A stretch of 8,091 bases of DNA, taken from NCBI GenBank assembly GCA_934716785.1, contig CAKUYM010000188.1, forward strand, positions 1 through 8,091, read 5' to 3'. This DNA comes from an uncultured Bacteroides sp. (GTDB taxonomy: Bacteria; Bacteroidota; Bacteroidia; Bacteroidales; Bacteroidaceae). A program made the translations under genes and the position numbers. Below, piece after piece: positions 1-8,091 of the stretch; positions within the stretch are counted from its first letter, which is position 1, and the number at the start of each line of letters is the position of its first letter. The notes under the pieces were generated by a model. It was not told where the DNA came from. It did no database searches and saw only the letters and a list, made by a program, of their open reading frames with translations.

Positions 1-1
1 G

Positions 2-586
2 GGATATACTCGTTTTTTGGGAAAAATCTCCGAACTGACGGACATGGGGGTGGAGGTGCATTTCTTCACCGGCAACCATGATATATGGTGCGGAGATTAT
101 CTCACCAAGGAGTGTGGTGTCATTATGCACCGCGAGCCATTGACTACCGAGATATATGGAAAAGAGTTTTACCTTGCTCATGGCGACGGATTGGGCGACC
201 CGGACAAGAAGTTCAAACTGCTTCGTGCCATGTTTCACAGTAAAACATTGCAGTCGTTATTCTCGGCTATCCATCCCCGTTGGAGTGTGGAGCTCGGCTT
301 GTCGTGGGCGAAGCATAGCCGGTTGAAGCGGGATGATGGAAAGGAGCCTGACTATATGGGAGAGAATCAGGAGCATTTGGTGCTCTACACCAAGGAGTAT
401 TTGAAGAGTCATCCGGATATTAACTTCTTTATTTACGGACATCGCCATATTGAACTGGATTTGATGTTGAGCGCCACATCTCGCGTGCTGATTTTAGGCG
501 ATTGGATTAATTATTTCTCGTATGCCGTGTTCGATGGAGAGAACCTTTTCCTTGAAGAGTATATAGAGGGGGAAACACAGGTTTAG
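2..586 (+). CDS. lpxH: UDP-2,3-diacylglucosamine hydrolase (lipid A pathway), 5'-truncated by window edge
   Basis: This is a calcineurin-like metallophosphoesterase. Enzymes of the LpxH family cleave UDP-2,3-diacylglucosamine to lipid X and UMP at the inner face of the cytoplasmic membrane, an early step of lipid A synthesis. The frame is open from base 2, giving 194 visible residues. Family members are roughly 240-260 residues, so about 60 N-terminal residues are probably outside, including the first metal motifs (DxH and GDxxD). Visible metallophosphoesterase motifs are GNHD (about residues 24-27), the AHGDG histidine-aspartate motif (about 59-63) and the C-terminal GHRH pair (about 146-149). 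The TTG at 17 lies inside the gene and is not its start. The gene converges on the starch locus and is functionally unrelated to it. The metallophosphoesterase call is secure. The lpxH assignment rests on the overall pattern, and a related phosphoesterase remains possible. Confidence 0.87.
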   Translation, partial: GYTRFLGKISELTDMGVEVHFFTGNHDIWCGDYLTKECGVIMHREPLTTEIYGKEFYLAHGDGLGDPDKKFKLLRAMFHSKTLQSLFSAIHPRWSVELGLSWAKHSRLKRDDGKEPDYMGENQEHLVLYTKEYLKSHPDINFFIYGHRHIELDLMLSATSRVLILGDWINYFSYAVFDGENLFLEEYIEGETQV

Positions 587-624
587 CCAACAAAGGGGCT
601 GCAAAAACTCTCTCTTCGATTTTC

Positions 625-662
625 AATGAAAGAAAGGCGCGTTAAAACACATTTCTTTCATT
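625..662. repeat. AT-rich inverted repeat (11-bp perfect stem) in the convergent gap
   Basis: The arms at 625-635 (AATGAAAGAAA) and 652-662 (TTTCTTTCATT) are perfectly complementary around a 16-base spacer. The stem is A/T-rich and therefore weak in RNA. It begins 39 bases after the lpxH stop codon and directly abuts the stronger hairpin at 663-706. It could add to termination or protect a 3' end, but neither role can be shown from sequence. Confidence 0.55.
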
Positions 663-706
663 AATAATCACCCCTGTCACAGTTATATGTGGCAGGGGTG
701 ATTATT
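663..706. terminator. Strong 18-bp hairpin between convergent genes, probable bidirectional terminator
   Basis: The arms at 663-680 and 689-706 pair over 18 bases around the 8-base loop AGTTATAT, with a GC-rich core (CACCCCTG against CAGGGGTG). The single imperfect pair, 677 with 692, is a U-G wobble in the plus-strand RNA but an A-C mismatch in the minus-strand RNA, so the stem is slightly stronger downstream of lpxH. It lies 76 bases after the lpxH stop and 28 bases after the susE-like stop, as expected for a shared terminator. No clean run of U follows on either strand, so the role in termination is inferred from position and stem strength. Confidence 0.75.
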
Positions 707-734
707 GAGGTCTTTACAGAAAGTGTCAGTCTTA

Positions 735-1862
735 TTATTCTTCCATTACAATTAATTTGGCTTTTATCTTGTTGAAGTATAGCTTGATGATATAACTGCC
801 GTCTTTGCTTACCTTGAAGTTGTCGTCACTACCGGCTTCTTCAAATTCGCCTTCTACGGAACTTGCGTTAAACTGGCTTGCCCAACCATTGTCAGCGCGA
901 ATTTTCCAAGCGTCGTTAGCCTTTAAGTCAACGGTGGCTGTCAGGTAATATTCTCTTTTCCCCGAAGCATCCGTGTCGAAGGACAGAGTCATCGGTGTGT
1001 CGGGAACGTCATTGCCCCAGTTATTGTGTGCTCCGCAAACGCCCCAGCTTTCAGCAGAAGCCTTCACTGACAGTTCCAATGTTGCTTTATCGAAAGAGAA
1101 CTTATAGGAGAACTTGTCGAAACACTTGATGTTTTCTGTGCCGGTGGCAACGGTGATGGTCTCCGGATTGAGAGGTGCTGTGGCATCGTATCCCCAACTG
1201 ACATCCCATGATGCCTCAGGAGCAATCTTCCAACCCTCTTCTGCTTTACCGTCAAATACTATCCAGCTTTCATATATTCCGTCATCGTTAACCGAATATA
1301 ATACTTGGCATTGTCCGAAGGAATTGTCCGGGTCAGCCCAACCGCAATATCCTCCCGGCAGATAAACCTTCGGATATTCGGGCTCGCCGATAAACGGAGT
1401 GATTGCCGTAGCTACTACGTTGGAATAAAAAGGATCGACTGCGTCTGAGATTGAAGAAGAAATTCGAATCTCAAAGTCGTAAGGCTGAACTTCTACTTCC
1501 ATCTCATACATCTGGAACAGTTTTTGTATTTGTACATTCAAGTCCTTTGTCGTGATGGCATAAGGTCCTTCGTCTGTAGAAGAATACAGCGTGACTGCAT
1601 TTTCAAAGTTCTTTCCTTTGAGGTCCATCTGCAGGGAATTGATGATCTTGGCAGCATATCCGGCCTGCGGTTTGGTCCATTCAAACTTGATGGCGGTAGA
1701 TTGGGCATTGTTGGCATTGAGCACATAGCTGTCGCTGATGCCGGACAACACGCATGGGGTTACTTCATCTTCATTGTAATACACTTTGTCCAAATCACTG
1801 TTGCAGGCACTGAATGCCAGTAGTGAAAGGCATAATGCTGATATATATTTCAATACTTTCAT
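735..1862 (-). CDS. susE: SusE-like surface starch-binding lipoprotein
   Basis: This 375-residue protein is probably an outer-membrane lipoprotein that binds starch at the cell surface without cutting it. A lipoprotein signal ends in FSAC with the lipidated cysteine at residue 20. The following N-S-D-L-D resembles the acidic surface-export signal of Bacteroides lipoproteins. An N-terminal SusE-type beta domain spans about residues 25-155. Two related carbohydrate-binding domains follow, at about 163-265 and 268-375. Both repeat a pattern of tryptophans (YCGWADPDN then GWKIAPEASWD; GAHNNWGND then AWKIRADNGWA), which are likely sugar-stacking residues. B. thetaiotaomicron SusE is of similar size, about 387 residues. 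The ATG at 1862 starts directly with the signal peptide. It lies 18 bases after the susD-like stop, so the two genes are almost certainly cotranscribed. It is the last gene of the locus. SusE and SusF are related; length and position favour SusE. Confidence 0.85.
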   Translation of the reverse strand: MKVLKYISALCLSLLAFSACNSDLDKVYYNEDEVTPCVLSGISDSYVLNANNAQSTAIKFEWTKPQAGYAAKIINSLQMDLKGKNFENAVTLYSSTDEGPYAITTKDLNVQIQKLFQMYEMEVEVQPYDFEIRISSSISDAVDPFYSNVVATAITPFIGEPEYPKVYLPGGYCGWADPDNSFGQCQVLYSVNDDGIYESWIVFDGKAEEGWKIAPEASWDVSWGYDATAPLNPETITVATGTENIKCFDKFSYKFSFDKATLELSVKASAESWGVCGAHNNWGNDVPDTPMTLSFDTDASGKREYYLTATVDLKANDAWKIRADNGWASQFNASSVEGEFEEAGSDDNFKVSKDGSYIIKLYFNKIKAKLIVMEE

Positions 1863-1880
1863 ATCCGTGAATCATTTATA

Positions 1881-3476
1881 TTATTTATAGCCTTCATTTT
1901 GTTGCAGTGCTCCGTTCACACTTATATCTGAAATCGGAATAGGGAATAGGTTGTATCGGTCATTGACTCCTACACCGCTTATCACACCTCCTTTGGCAGG
2001 CCAAGTATAAGAAGATGAGGTGTATTTCCCAAAGCGAATCAAGTCCATACGGCGCACGCCTTCCCAATAAAGTTCGCGTCCTCTCTCGTCCAGTATGTTT
2101 TGGTAGTCGCCGGTTCTTAACCATGCGGCATCTATCTTACTGTGAGGAACTTCTCCATAGGCACGGTCGCGCAACTCATTCACATAGTTTACCGCTGTGT
2201 TGATATCACCGCCTTCGCCACCACGTGCCACAGACTCGGCATACATCAGGTAGACATCGGCAAGACGGAACAACGGGAAGTCTGTATCTACCCAAAGACG
2301 GTCTTGTGCTTGTTCGCCCTTGCTGGTGAGGTTGGAGTATTTGTGTATGCCCCATCCTTCAAGTTCGAAGTTGCCTTGCACGGTAGTCGTTATCTGATAG
2401 TTGCACTTACCTTCGTAGTCGTCAAAGATACCCCGTTTATCCAGTATTTCTTCCGGCTTCCGGTTTTCATTATCTGTGAAGTCGAACAGTTCTACCAAAT
2501 TCTGCGTACTGCGGAATTGGCTCCAGCCTTCACGTACACCGTCGCCCGCCTCTTTACGTGCACCGATGATGAGTGCTGTCATGCCCCATGATTGAGTCTT
2601 TAGTCCGTCAAAGATGACCGGATAGATAATCTCTTTCAGTGTCTCGGGATTCTCACCATTGTCAGCTTTAAACAAATCGGCATAGTTTTCGGCTAAAGAA
2701 TAATGAGGAATTATTCGTTTGCAGGCAGTGATGCAATCGGTATAGCGCGGCTGTCCTGTGTATACTTCGGCATTGAGGTACATACGTGCCAGCAGTGCAT
2801 CCACTACGGTCTGGTCCGCACGTCCGTATTCTGCACGAGTTGCCGGGAGGTCGGATTTGATGGCATTCAGCTCGCTTTCAATCCAGTTGAACATCTCCGT
2901 GCGAGAGAGCTGCGATGGGGTGAGTGAGTAATTATCTTCGGTGATGAACGGTGGTCTGCCATAAGCATCCATCAGGATGAAGTAGGCAAGTGCCCTGTTG
3001 AAACGTGCTTGCGCGGCATAGTTGCTTTGGTCGATATCTGCCGGGGCATTGTATACGTTCTTCATAAACTCGTTGCACAGTGCTACCACGAACATACAAC
3101 GCTGGTATACTCCCTCGATGATTTCGTTTTTGCTCGTGCTCCATGTCATACCGTTGATTTCACTGGCCCATGCGTCATTGGCCGCATTCTTGCATCCATC
3201 GGCAGATTGCTCTTGCATTGTCCACCAACAACGCATCAGTACGGTGTTGCCTGCATCCAGACCTGCGATATCGGATTCACTCCCGCTTTGGCCGGAGAGT
3301 GCCCACACGGAATATATCTTATTTAATCCTTTAGTGTAACTTTCGGCATCTGTATACGCCTTTTCTGCCGTCACTACAGTGGGGTCGAGCGGCAATACGT
3401 CCAAGTCGCCTACACAACTGGTGAATCCCATAAGGCAAGCCGATAATGAAGCAATTATATAATATTTCTTTTTCAT
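1881..3476 (-). CDS. susD: SusD-like surface glycan-binding lipoprotein (RagB/SusD family)
   Basis: This 531-residue protein is probably the lipoprotein lid of the SusC transporter, capturing starch oligosaccharides at the cell surface. The signal peptide ends in GFTSC (lipidated Cys21), and the acidic D-L-D stretch at 24-26 fits surface export. A helical TPR-like core occupies much of residues 100-270 (for example ARFNRALAYFILMDAYGRPP). C-terminal family hallmarks are FPLFRLADVYLMYAE (400-414), GRELYWEGVRRMDLIRFG (466-483) and FPIPISD near the end; the last residues are NEGYK. B. thetaiotaomicron SusD is about 551 residues. From remembered alignment, W297 and W318 sit where its ligand-stacking Y296 and W320 lie, and R82 matches R81. 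The W98/N101 region does not align well. The ATG at 3476 is 12 bases after the susC-like stop, indicating tight coupling. Family membership is certain; starch as the ligand is inferred from the susB and susE neighbours. Confidence 0.93.
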   Translation of the reverse strand: MKKKYYIIASLSACLMGFTSCVGDLDVLPLDPTVVTAEKAYTDAESYTKGLNKIYSVWALSGQSGSESDIAGLDAGNTVLMRCWWTMQEQSADGCKNAANDAWASEINGMTWSTSKNEIIEGVYQRCMFVVALCNEFMKNVYNAPADIDQSNYAAQARFNRALAYFILMDAYGRPPFITEDNYSLTPSQLSRTEMFNWIESELNAIKSDLPATRAEYGRADQTVVDALLARMYLNAEVYTGQPRYTDCITACKRIIPHYSLAENYADLFKADNGENPETLKEIIYPVIFDGLKTQSWGMTALIIGARKEAGDGVREGWSQFRSTQNLVELFDFTDNENRKPEEILDKRGIFDDYEGKCNYQITTTVQGNFELEGWGIHKYSNLTSKGEQAQDRLWVDTDFPLFRLADVYLMYAESVARGGEGGDINTAVNYVNELRDRAYGEVPHSKIDAAWLRTGDYQNILDERGRELYWEGVRRMDLIRFGKYTSSSYTWPAKGGVISGVGVNDRYNLFPIPISDISVNGALQQNEGYK

Positions 3477-3488
3477 GATATTTCGGTT

Positions 3489-6400
3489 TTAGAAATTAAG
3501 ATTGATACCTATTGTATATATACGTGGGCGAGGCCACATACTTCCGTCCACAGCCGAAACTTCGGGATCCAAACCACTGTATTTCGTTACAGTGAATACA
3601 TTCTGCACTGAAGCGCTGATACGTCCAGATATACGGTTGGTGAGCAGTTTCTTGAACGAATATCCCAATGTGATGTTATCCATCTTCAGGAAGGAAGCAT
3701 TCTCGAGGAAGTGGTCGCTCGCCTTTTGTTCCGTGCTGTTGACCAGCGTGAACCCGGTTTCTTTGATAGACTTATAATAGTTGACGAGGAAGCCGTTGCC
3801 GCCGTAACTGTTGGCCGAACTATTGTCTGCTGCAAGAGAGTTGAATACATAATTGCCGAGGTTGGCACGCATGTTGAAGCCAAGATCCCAGTTGCGGAAA
3901 GTGAGTTCGGAACTCAATCCCATAAATACTTTTGCCATCGGACTTTTGCCGGTGAGGTAGCGGTCTGCTTCGGTGATCACACCGTCACCGTTGCGGTCAA
4001 CGAAAGCATTCTGAATCGCTTTCCCGTCTTTGTCGTACACCTGTTGGAAGAGATAGAACGTGTTAGGTTGTCTGTCAATCTGATGCTTTTGGTTTGTTCC
4101 GGCATCAATGCCTTGGTATTCGGGGTTGTAGGTAGCGGTCAGCTTGATAATCTTGCTGTCGTTATAGGTGATGTTGTAACCGAGATTCCAAGAGAAATCT
4201 TTGCTTTGTATTGCCATTGCATTGACGTTGAACTCCACTCCTTTATTTTTCATCTCACCCACATTGGCGGTAATCTGATTCGTAAAGTTGGTACCGACAG
4301 GAGTACTGACGGTATTCAGCAGGTCTTTGGTATGCTTCTGATAGTATTCGATACTACCGTTGATGCGGTTGTTCAGAAAACCGTAGTCGATGGCAACATT
4401 ATAGGTTGCAGTCTGTTCCCATTTCAGGTCGGGGCTATATCCGTTGGGCTTCAGTAGGGTTGTTCCTAAATAAGTATTGTTGGGGCTTGTACTGAATGAA
4501 TAGCTGGTGATGTACTGATAGTCGCCAATTTCCTGTTGTCCGGTGACACCGTATCCCAGACGGATTTTCAATTTTGAAAGTACATCTTGCGTTCCTTTCA
4601 TGAAGGCTTCATCGCTCACAGTCCATGCCAAGGCAGCCGAAGGGAATAATCCCCAACGATTGTTTTCGCTGAATCGGGAGGAGCCGTCGCGGCGCAGTGT
4701 TGCGGTGAGCAGGTAACGCCCCATAAAGTTATAGTTCAAGCGACCGAAGAAAGATACGAGATAATTCTCATATGGAATGCGGCGATGGTCATTGCGGACA
4801 TATCTGCCGGTCTCCTGATCGAATGTGTAGCCTTCCTTGTCTCCTTCGCTTCCATCGGTAATGTTGGAGTAGGTGATGTCATGATTTGCATAATAGAAAT
4901 GTTGCCATGAGTAACCTGCCATCACGTCGATGCGGCTTTTGATGGACTTGATGTCTTTCGCATAGTTCAAGTAGAAATCCAGCAAATGATTGCGGCGCAG
5001 ATTGTTCCATGTGTTACCGTCTCCCAAGTTGGGGAAGTTTGTATTTTGCACACTCTGTATTGACCCCGGAGCCATAAAGTTGCGTCCGGTAGTTTTTGCC
5101 ACGTCATATCCCACATTTAGATTGGCATGCAGCTCTTCCAGTCCGTGAATCTTGTAATCCAGTTGGAGATTGCCCAAGCTGCGGTTGGTCTTTCCGTTGT
5201 TGTCTCTGTCGTACAATAAAGAAAGGGGATTGAAGGTGGCCAATGACTGAACAGCACCGGGCACTTCCGACCAGTTCCAGTATCCGTGATAGTTGCCGTT
5301 TTCCGTATACATAGGTTTCGTTGGGTCGAAGAAAGCGGCTGCCCCCACTGCTCCGGAGTCGGCAAAGCGGTTTTTGTTGATTGTACCTTTTACGTTGATG
5401 TCTACGCTCAGATGTTCTTTAAAAAACTTCGGACTCAGATTGACTGCAGCCGTATAGCGTTCGTATTTGGATGTCTTGAGTGTGCCTCGTTCATTGTTGT
5501 AACCATAGCTGACGCGGTAGGGCAGGATACCTGTTTTCCCGGAGACAGCGATGTTCTGGTCGGTACTCAAACCTGTTTGGTAGATGGCATCTTGCCAGTT
5601 GGTGGACTGGTCGGGGTATGTGTGTAAGATTCCTTGTACGGCTTCTTCCTGTGCCGCTCCTGCATACTGGTTGTTCAGCACTTCGCGGAACTCATCGGCA
5701 CCGAGCGTGGGCACGCGTTTATAAGCGTCTTTGGCAGTGAAGCTGCCGGAATAGGTTATCTTGACTTTGCCCTGCGAACCTTTTTTGGTCGTGATGATAA
5801 TGACACCGTTGGATGCGCGCGAGCCGTAGATGGCTGTAGCAGAGGCATCTTTCAAAACTGTGAATGTTTCAATATCATTGGGGTTGATGGTGGCCAACGC
5901 ATTGGGTGTGCCCGGAGCGGCATCATTCGAAGTAGGGATACCATCGATTACTATCAGCGGGTCATTGGAGGCATTGAGCGATGCACCACCGCGGATACGG
6001 ATAGTAGAACCGGCTCCCGGACTACCATCACCGGGGGCGACAAACAGTCCCGGTACCTTGCCCTGAATCAGCTCTTGGGGAGATGTGACGGCACCGCGGT
6101 TCATATCTTCGGCTTTGATGGCTACAACAGAACCGCTTAAGTCACTCTTCTTCACCGATCCGTAGCCGATAACGACTATATCACTCAGCACTTGGCTGTC
6201 GTCTTGCAAGGTGACAATGACAGAGGGGGCGGCTTTCATTTCAAAAGGTTTGTAACCGACGAAGGATATTGAGAGTATAGCGCCTTTGAGGGCATTCAGT
6301 GTGAAGTTACCGTTGAAATCGGTGATAGTGCCCGTTGTCGTGCCTTTGATGATGATATTTGCACCAATCACCGGTTCGCCGGTGGTGTCTTTCACATGTC

Positions 6401-6500
6401 CCTTGACGATGACTTGCTGGGCGACGGCGCTCAATGAGATGAATAGCCCTATTAATAAGGGAAGAATCATTTGGAAGATTCTGAAATTAACTTGCTTCAT
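3489..6500 (-). CDS. susC: SusC-like TonB-dependent outer-membrane starch oligosaccharide transporter
   Basis: This 1003-residue protein should form a 22-strand outer-membrane barrel that imports malto-oligosaccharides using TonB energy, with the SusD-like lipoprotein as its lid. The signal peptide is about residues 1-28, ending AVAQ. A carboxypeptidase-regulatory-like beta domain covers about 30-100 (GHVKDTTGEPVIGANI). A TonB-box-like stretch, DIVVIGYG, is at 107-114. The plug domain spans about 117-241, with the family signatures PLIVIDGIP (181-189) and ATAIYGSRASNGVIIITTKKG (221-241). The rest is barrel, closing with IGINLNF; a C-terminal phenylalanine is usual for barrel insertion. The length is essentially that of B. 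thetaiotaomicron SusC, about 1000 residues. It is separated by 12 bases from the susD-like gene and by a 175-base structured gap from the susB-like gene. The ATG at 6500 gives the signal peptide directly. Family membership is certain; the substrate is inferred from context. Confidence 0.95.
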   Translation of the reverse strand: MKQVNFRIFQMILPLLIGLFISLSAVAQQVIVKGHVKDTTGEPVIGANIIIKGTTTGTITDFNGNFTLNALKGAILSISFVGYKPFEMKAAPSVIVTLQDDSQVLSDIVVIGYGSVKKSDLSGSVVAIKAEDMNRGAVTSPQELIQGKVPGLFVAPGDGSPGAGSTIRIRGGASLNASNDPLIVIDGIPTSNDAAPGTPNALATINPNDIETFTVLKDASATAIYGSRASNGVIIITTKKGSQGKVKITYSGSFTAKDAYKRVPTLGADEFREVLNNQYAGAAQEEAVQGILHTYPDQSTNWQDAIYQTGLSTDQNIAVSGKTGILPYRVSYGYNNERGTLKTSKYERYTAAVNLSPKFFKEHLSVDINVKGTINKNRFADSGAVGAAAFFDPTKPMYTENGNYHGYWNWSEVPGAVQSLATFNPLSLLYDRDNNGKTNRSLGNLQLDYKIHGLEELHANLNVGYDVAKTTGRNFMAPGSIQSVQNTNFPNLGDGNTWNNLRRNHLLDFYLNYAKDIKSIKSRIDVMAGYSWQHFYYANHDITYSNITDGSEGDKEGYTFDQETGRYVRNDHRRIPYENYLVSFFGRLNYNFMGRYLLTATLRRDGSSRFSENNRWGLFPSAALAWTVSDEAFMKGTQDVLSKLKIRLGYGVTGQQEIGDYQYITSYSFSTSPNNTYLGTTLLKPNGYSPDLKWEQTATYNVAIDYGFLNNRINGSIEYYQKHTKDLLNTVSTPVGTNFTNQITANVGEMKNKGVEFNVNAMAIQSKDFSWNLGYNITYNDSKIIKLTATYNPEYQGIDAGTNQKHQIDRQPNTFYLFQQVYDKDGKAIQNAFVDRNGDGVITEADRYLTGKSPMAKVFMGLSSELTFRNWDLGFNMRANLGNYVFNSLAADNSSANSYGGNGFLVNYYKSIKETGFTLVNSTEQKASDHFLENASFLKMDNITLGYSFKKLLTNRISGRISASVQNVFTVTKYSGLDPEVSAVDGSMWPRPRIYTIGINLNF

Positions 6501-6552
6501 GCATTGTAAATTGTTAAAGTCAACAATATAATAATATTATTCTCTTGAAAGT

Positions 6553-6564
6553 TTCTTTAAAGAA
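6553..6564. promoter_or_regulatory. 12-base perfect palindrome TTCTTTAAAGAA in the susC leader
   Basis: TTCTTTAAAGAA is its own reverse complement and lies 53 bases upstream of the susC-like start. It could be a dimeric regulator site or a small RNA stem. No known operator sequence is recognised, and short AT-rich palindromes also arise by chance, so confidence in a role is low. Confidence 0.25.
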
Positions 6565-6609
6565 TACCTATTGAAAACATAGTTACATTAAGGAAAATGA
6601 TTATTGACC

Positions 6610-6654
6610 GTATCTTCTGCCCTCCTCTTTCGGAAAAGAGGAGAGCATAGATAC
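6610..6654 (-). promoter_or_regulatory. Long interrupted hairpin between susB-like and susC-like genes
   Basis: A 9-bp perfect stem (6622-6630 with 6635-6643, CTCCTCTTT/AAAGAGGAG as read on the minus strand) closes a 4-base loop. It is extended through small internal loops by a TGC/GCA pairing and by an outer 6-bp stem (6610-6615 with 6649-6654, GTATCT/AGATAC). It begins 21 bases after the susB-like stop codon. No U-run follows on the minus strand, so it is not a classical intrinsic terminator. A partial terminator, an RNA-processing point or a 3' stabilising stem would each suit its position. Confidence 0.6.
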
Positions 6655-6675
6655 GTTAGTTGTTTTTTATACTTC

Positions 6676-8091
<1,416 letters not shown>

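Larger units (their letters stand above)
6501..6675 (-). promoter_or_regulatory. susB-susC intergenic region: AT-rich leader of the transporter gene
   Basis: This 175-base gap is much longer than the 12- and 18-base gaps further down the operon. Read on the minus strand it holds a long hairpin just after the susB-like stop, a 12-base palindrome, and an AT-rich stretch up to the susC-like start. A weak inverted repeat (6510-6515 with 6522-6527, ATTGTT/AACAAT) lies 10-27 bases before the start codon. I found no good match to the Bacteroides promoter (TTTG about 20 bases before TAnnTTTG). Read-through from upstream therefore seems likely, with control or processing within the leader possible. 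There is no purine-rich ribosome-binding site, which is normal for Bacteroides. Confidence 0.45.

Noticed and set aside
17..19. TTG as a start codon for the lpxH-type gene
   Set aside because: The frame stays open to the window edge and the upstream residues GYTRF continue the protein. The essential N-terminal metal motifs of the family must lie before this point.
2142..2591. A 149-codon plus-strand open frame opposite the susD-like gene
   Set aside because: It is antisense to a clear RagB/SusD gene and has no motif, signal peptide or leader of its own.
3711..4457. A 248-codon open frame on the plus strand inside the susC-like gene
   Set aside because: It is antisense to a certain coding region, has no recognisable domain, and its amino-acid string looks like a reverse-strand shadow of susC codons.
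5634..6140. A 168-codon open frame on the plus strand opposite the SusC plug domain
   Set aside because: Its glycine- and arginine-rich composition follows from the reverse complement of conserved plug-domain codons. No start context or family resemblance supports it.
6574..6581. TATGTTTT on the minus strand as a Bacteroides -7 box (TAnnTTTG)
   Set aside because: The last base differs and no TTTG lies about 20 bases upstream, so a promoter at this point is not supported.

Overview
The window looks like chromosomal DNA of a gut Bacteroides or close relative (Bacteroidota). The evidence is a SusC/SusD outer-membrane pair with a neighbouring GH97 enzyme, lipoproteins with an acidic D-L-D stretch just after the lipid-anchored cysteine, and AT-rich gene leaders without clear Shine-Dalgarno sequences. 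The species cannot be fixed from what is visible.

Layout from left to right. Positions 2-586 (+ strand) hold the 3' part of a UDP-2,3-diacylglucosamine hydrolase gene (lpxH type, lipid A synthesis); its start lies outside the window. Positions 587-734 are a convergent intergenic gap with two hairpins lying end to end, the second a strong terminator-like stem. From 735 to the right edge every gene is on the minus strand and belongs to one starch-utilization (Sus-type) locus. In the direction of transcription these are a susB-like GH97 alpha-glucosidase (8091-6676, start outside the window), a 175-base gap with a long hairpin and an AT-rich leader, a susC-like TonB-dependent transporter (6500-3489), a susD-like surface glycan-binding lipoprotein (3476-1881), and a susE-like starch-binding lipoprotein (1862-735).

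By analogy with the Bacteroides thetaiotaomicron Sus system, the SusE-like and SusD-like lipoproteins would hold malto-oligosaccharides or starch at the cell surface, the SusC-like channel (energised by TonB) would import them, and the SusB-like enzyme would release glucose in the periplasm. The order B-C-D-E is that of the archetype. The locus stops after susE, however: no susF or susG (surface amylase) lies between susE and lpxH, so the surface endo-amylase must be encoded elsewhere or supplied by other organisms. I see no wholly new system here. The points worth a second look are the shortened locus, the structured susB-susC gap, changes at the expected starch-binding residues of the SusD-like protein, and the double hairpin at the convergent end.
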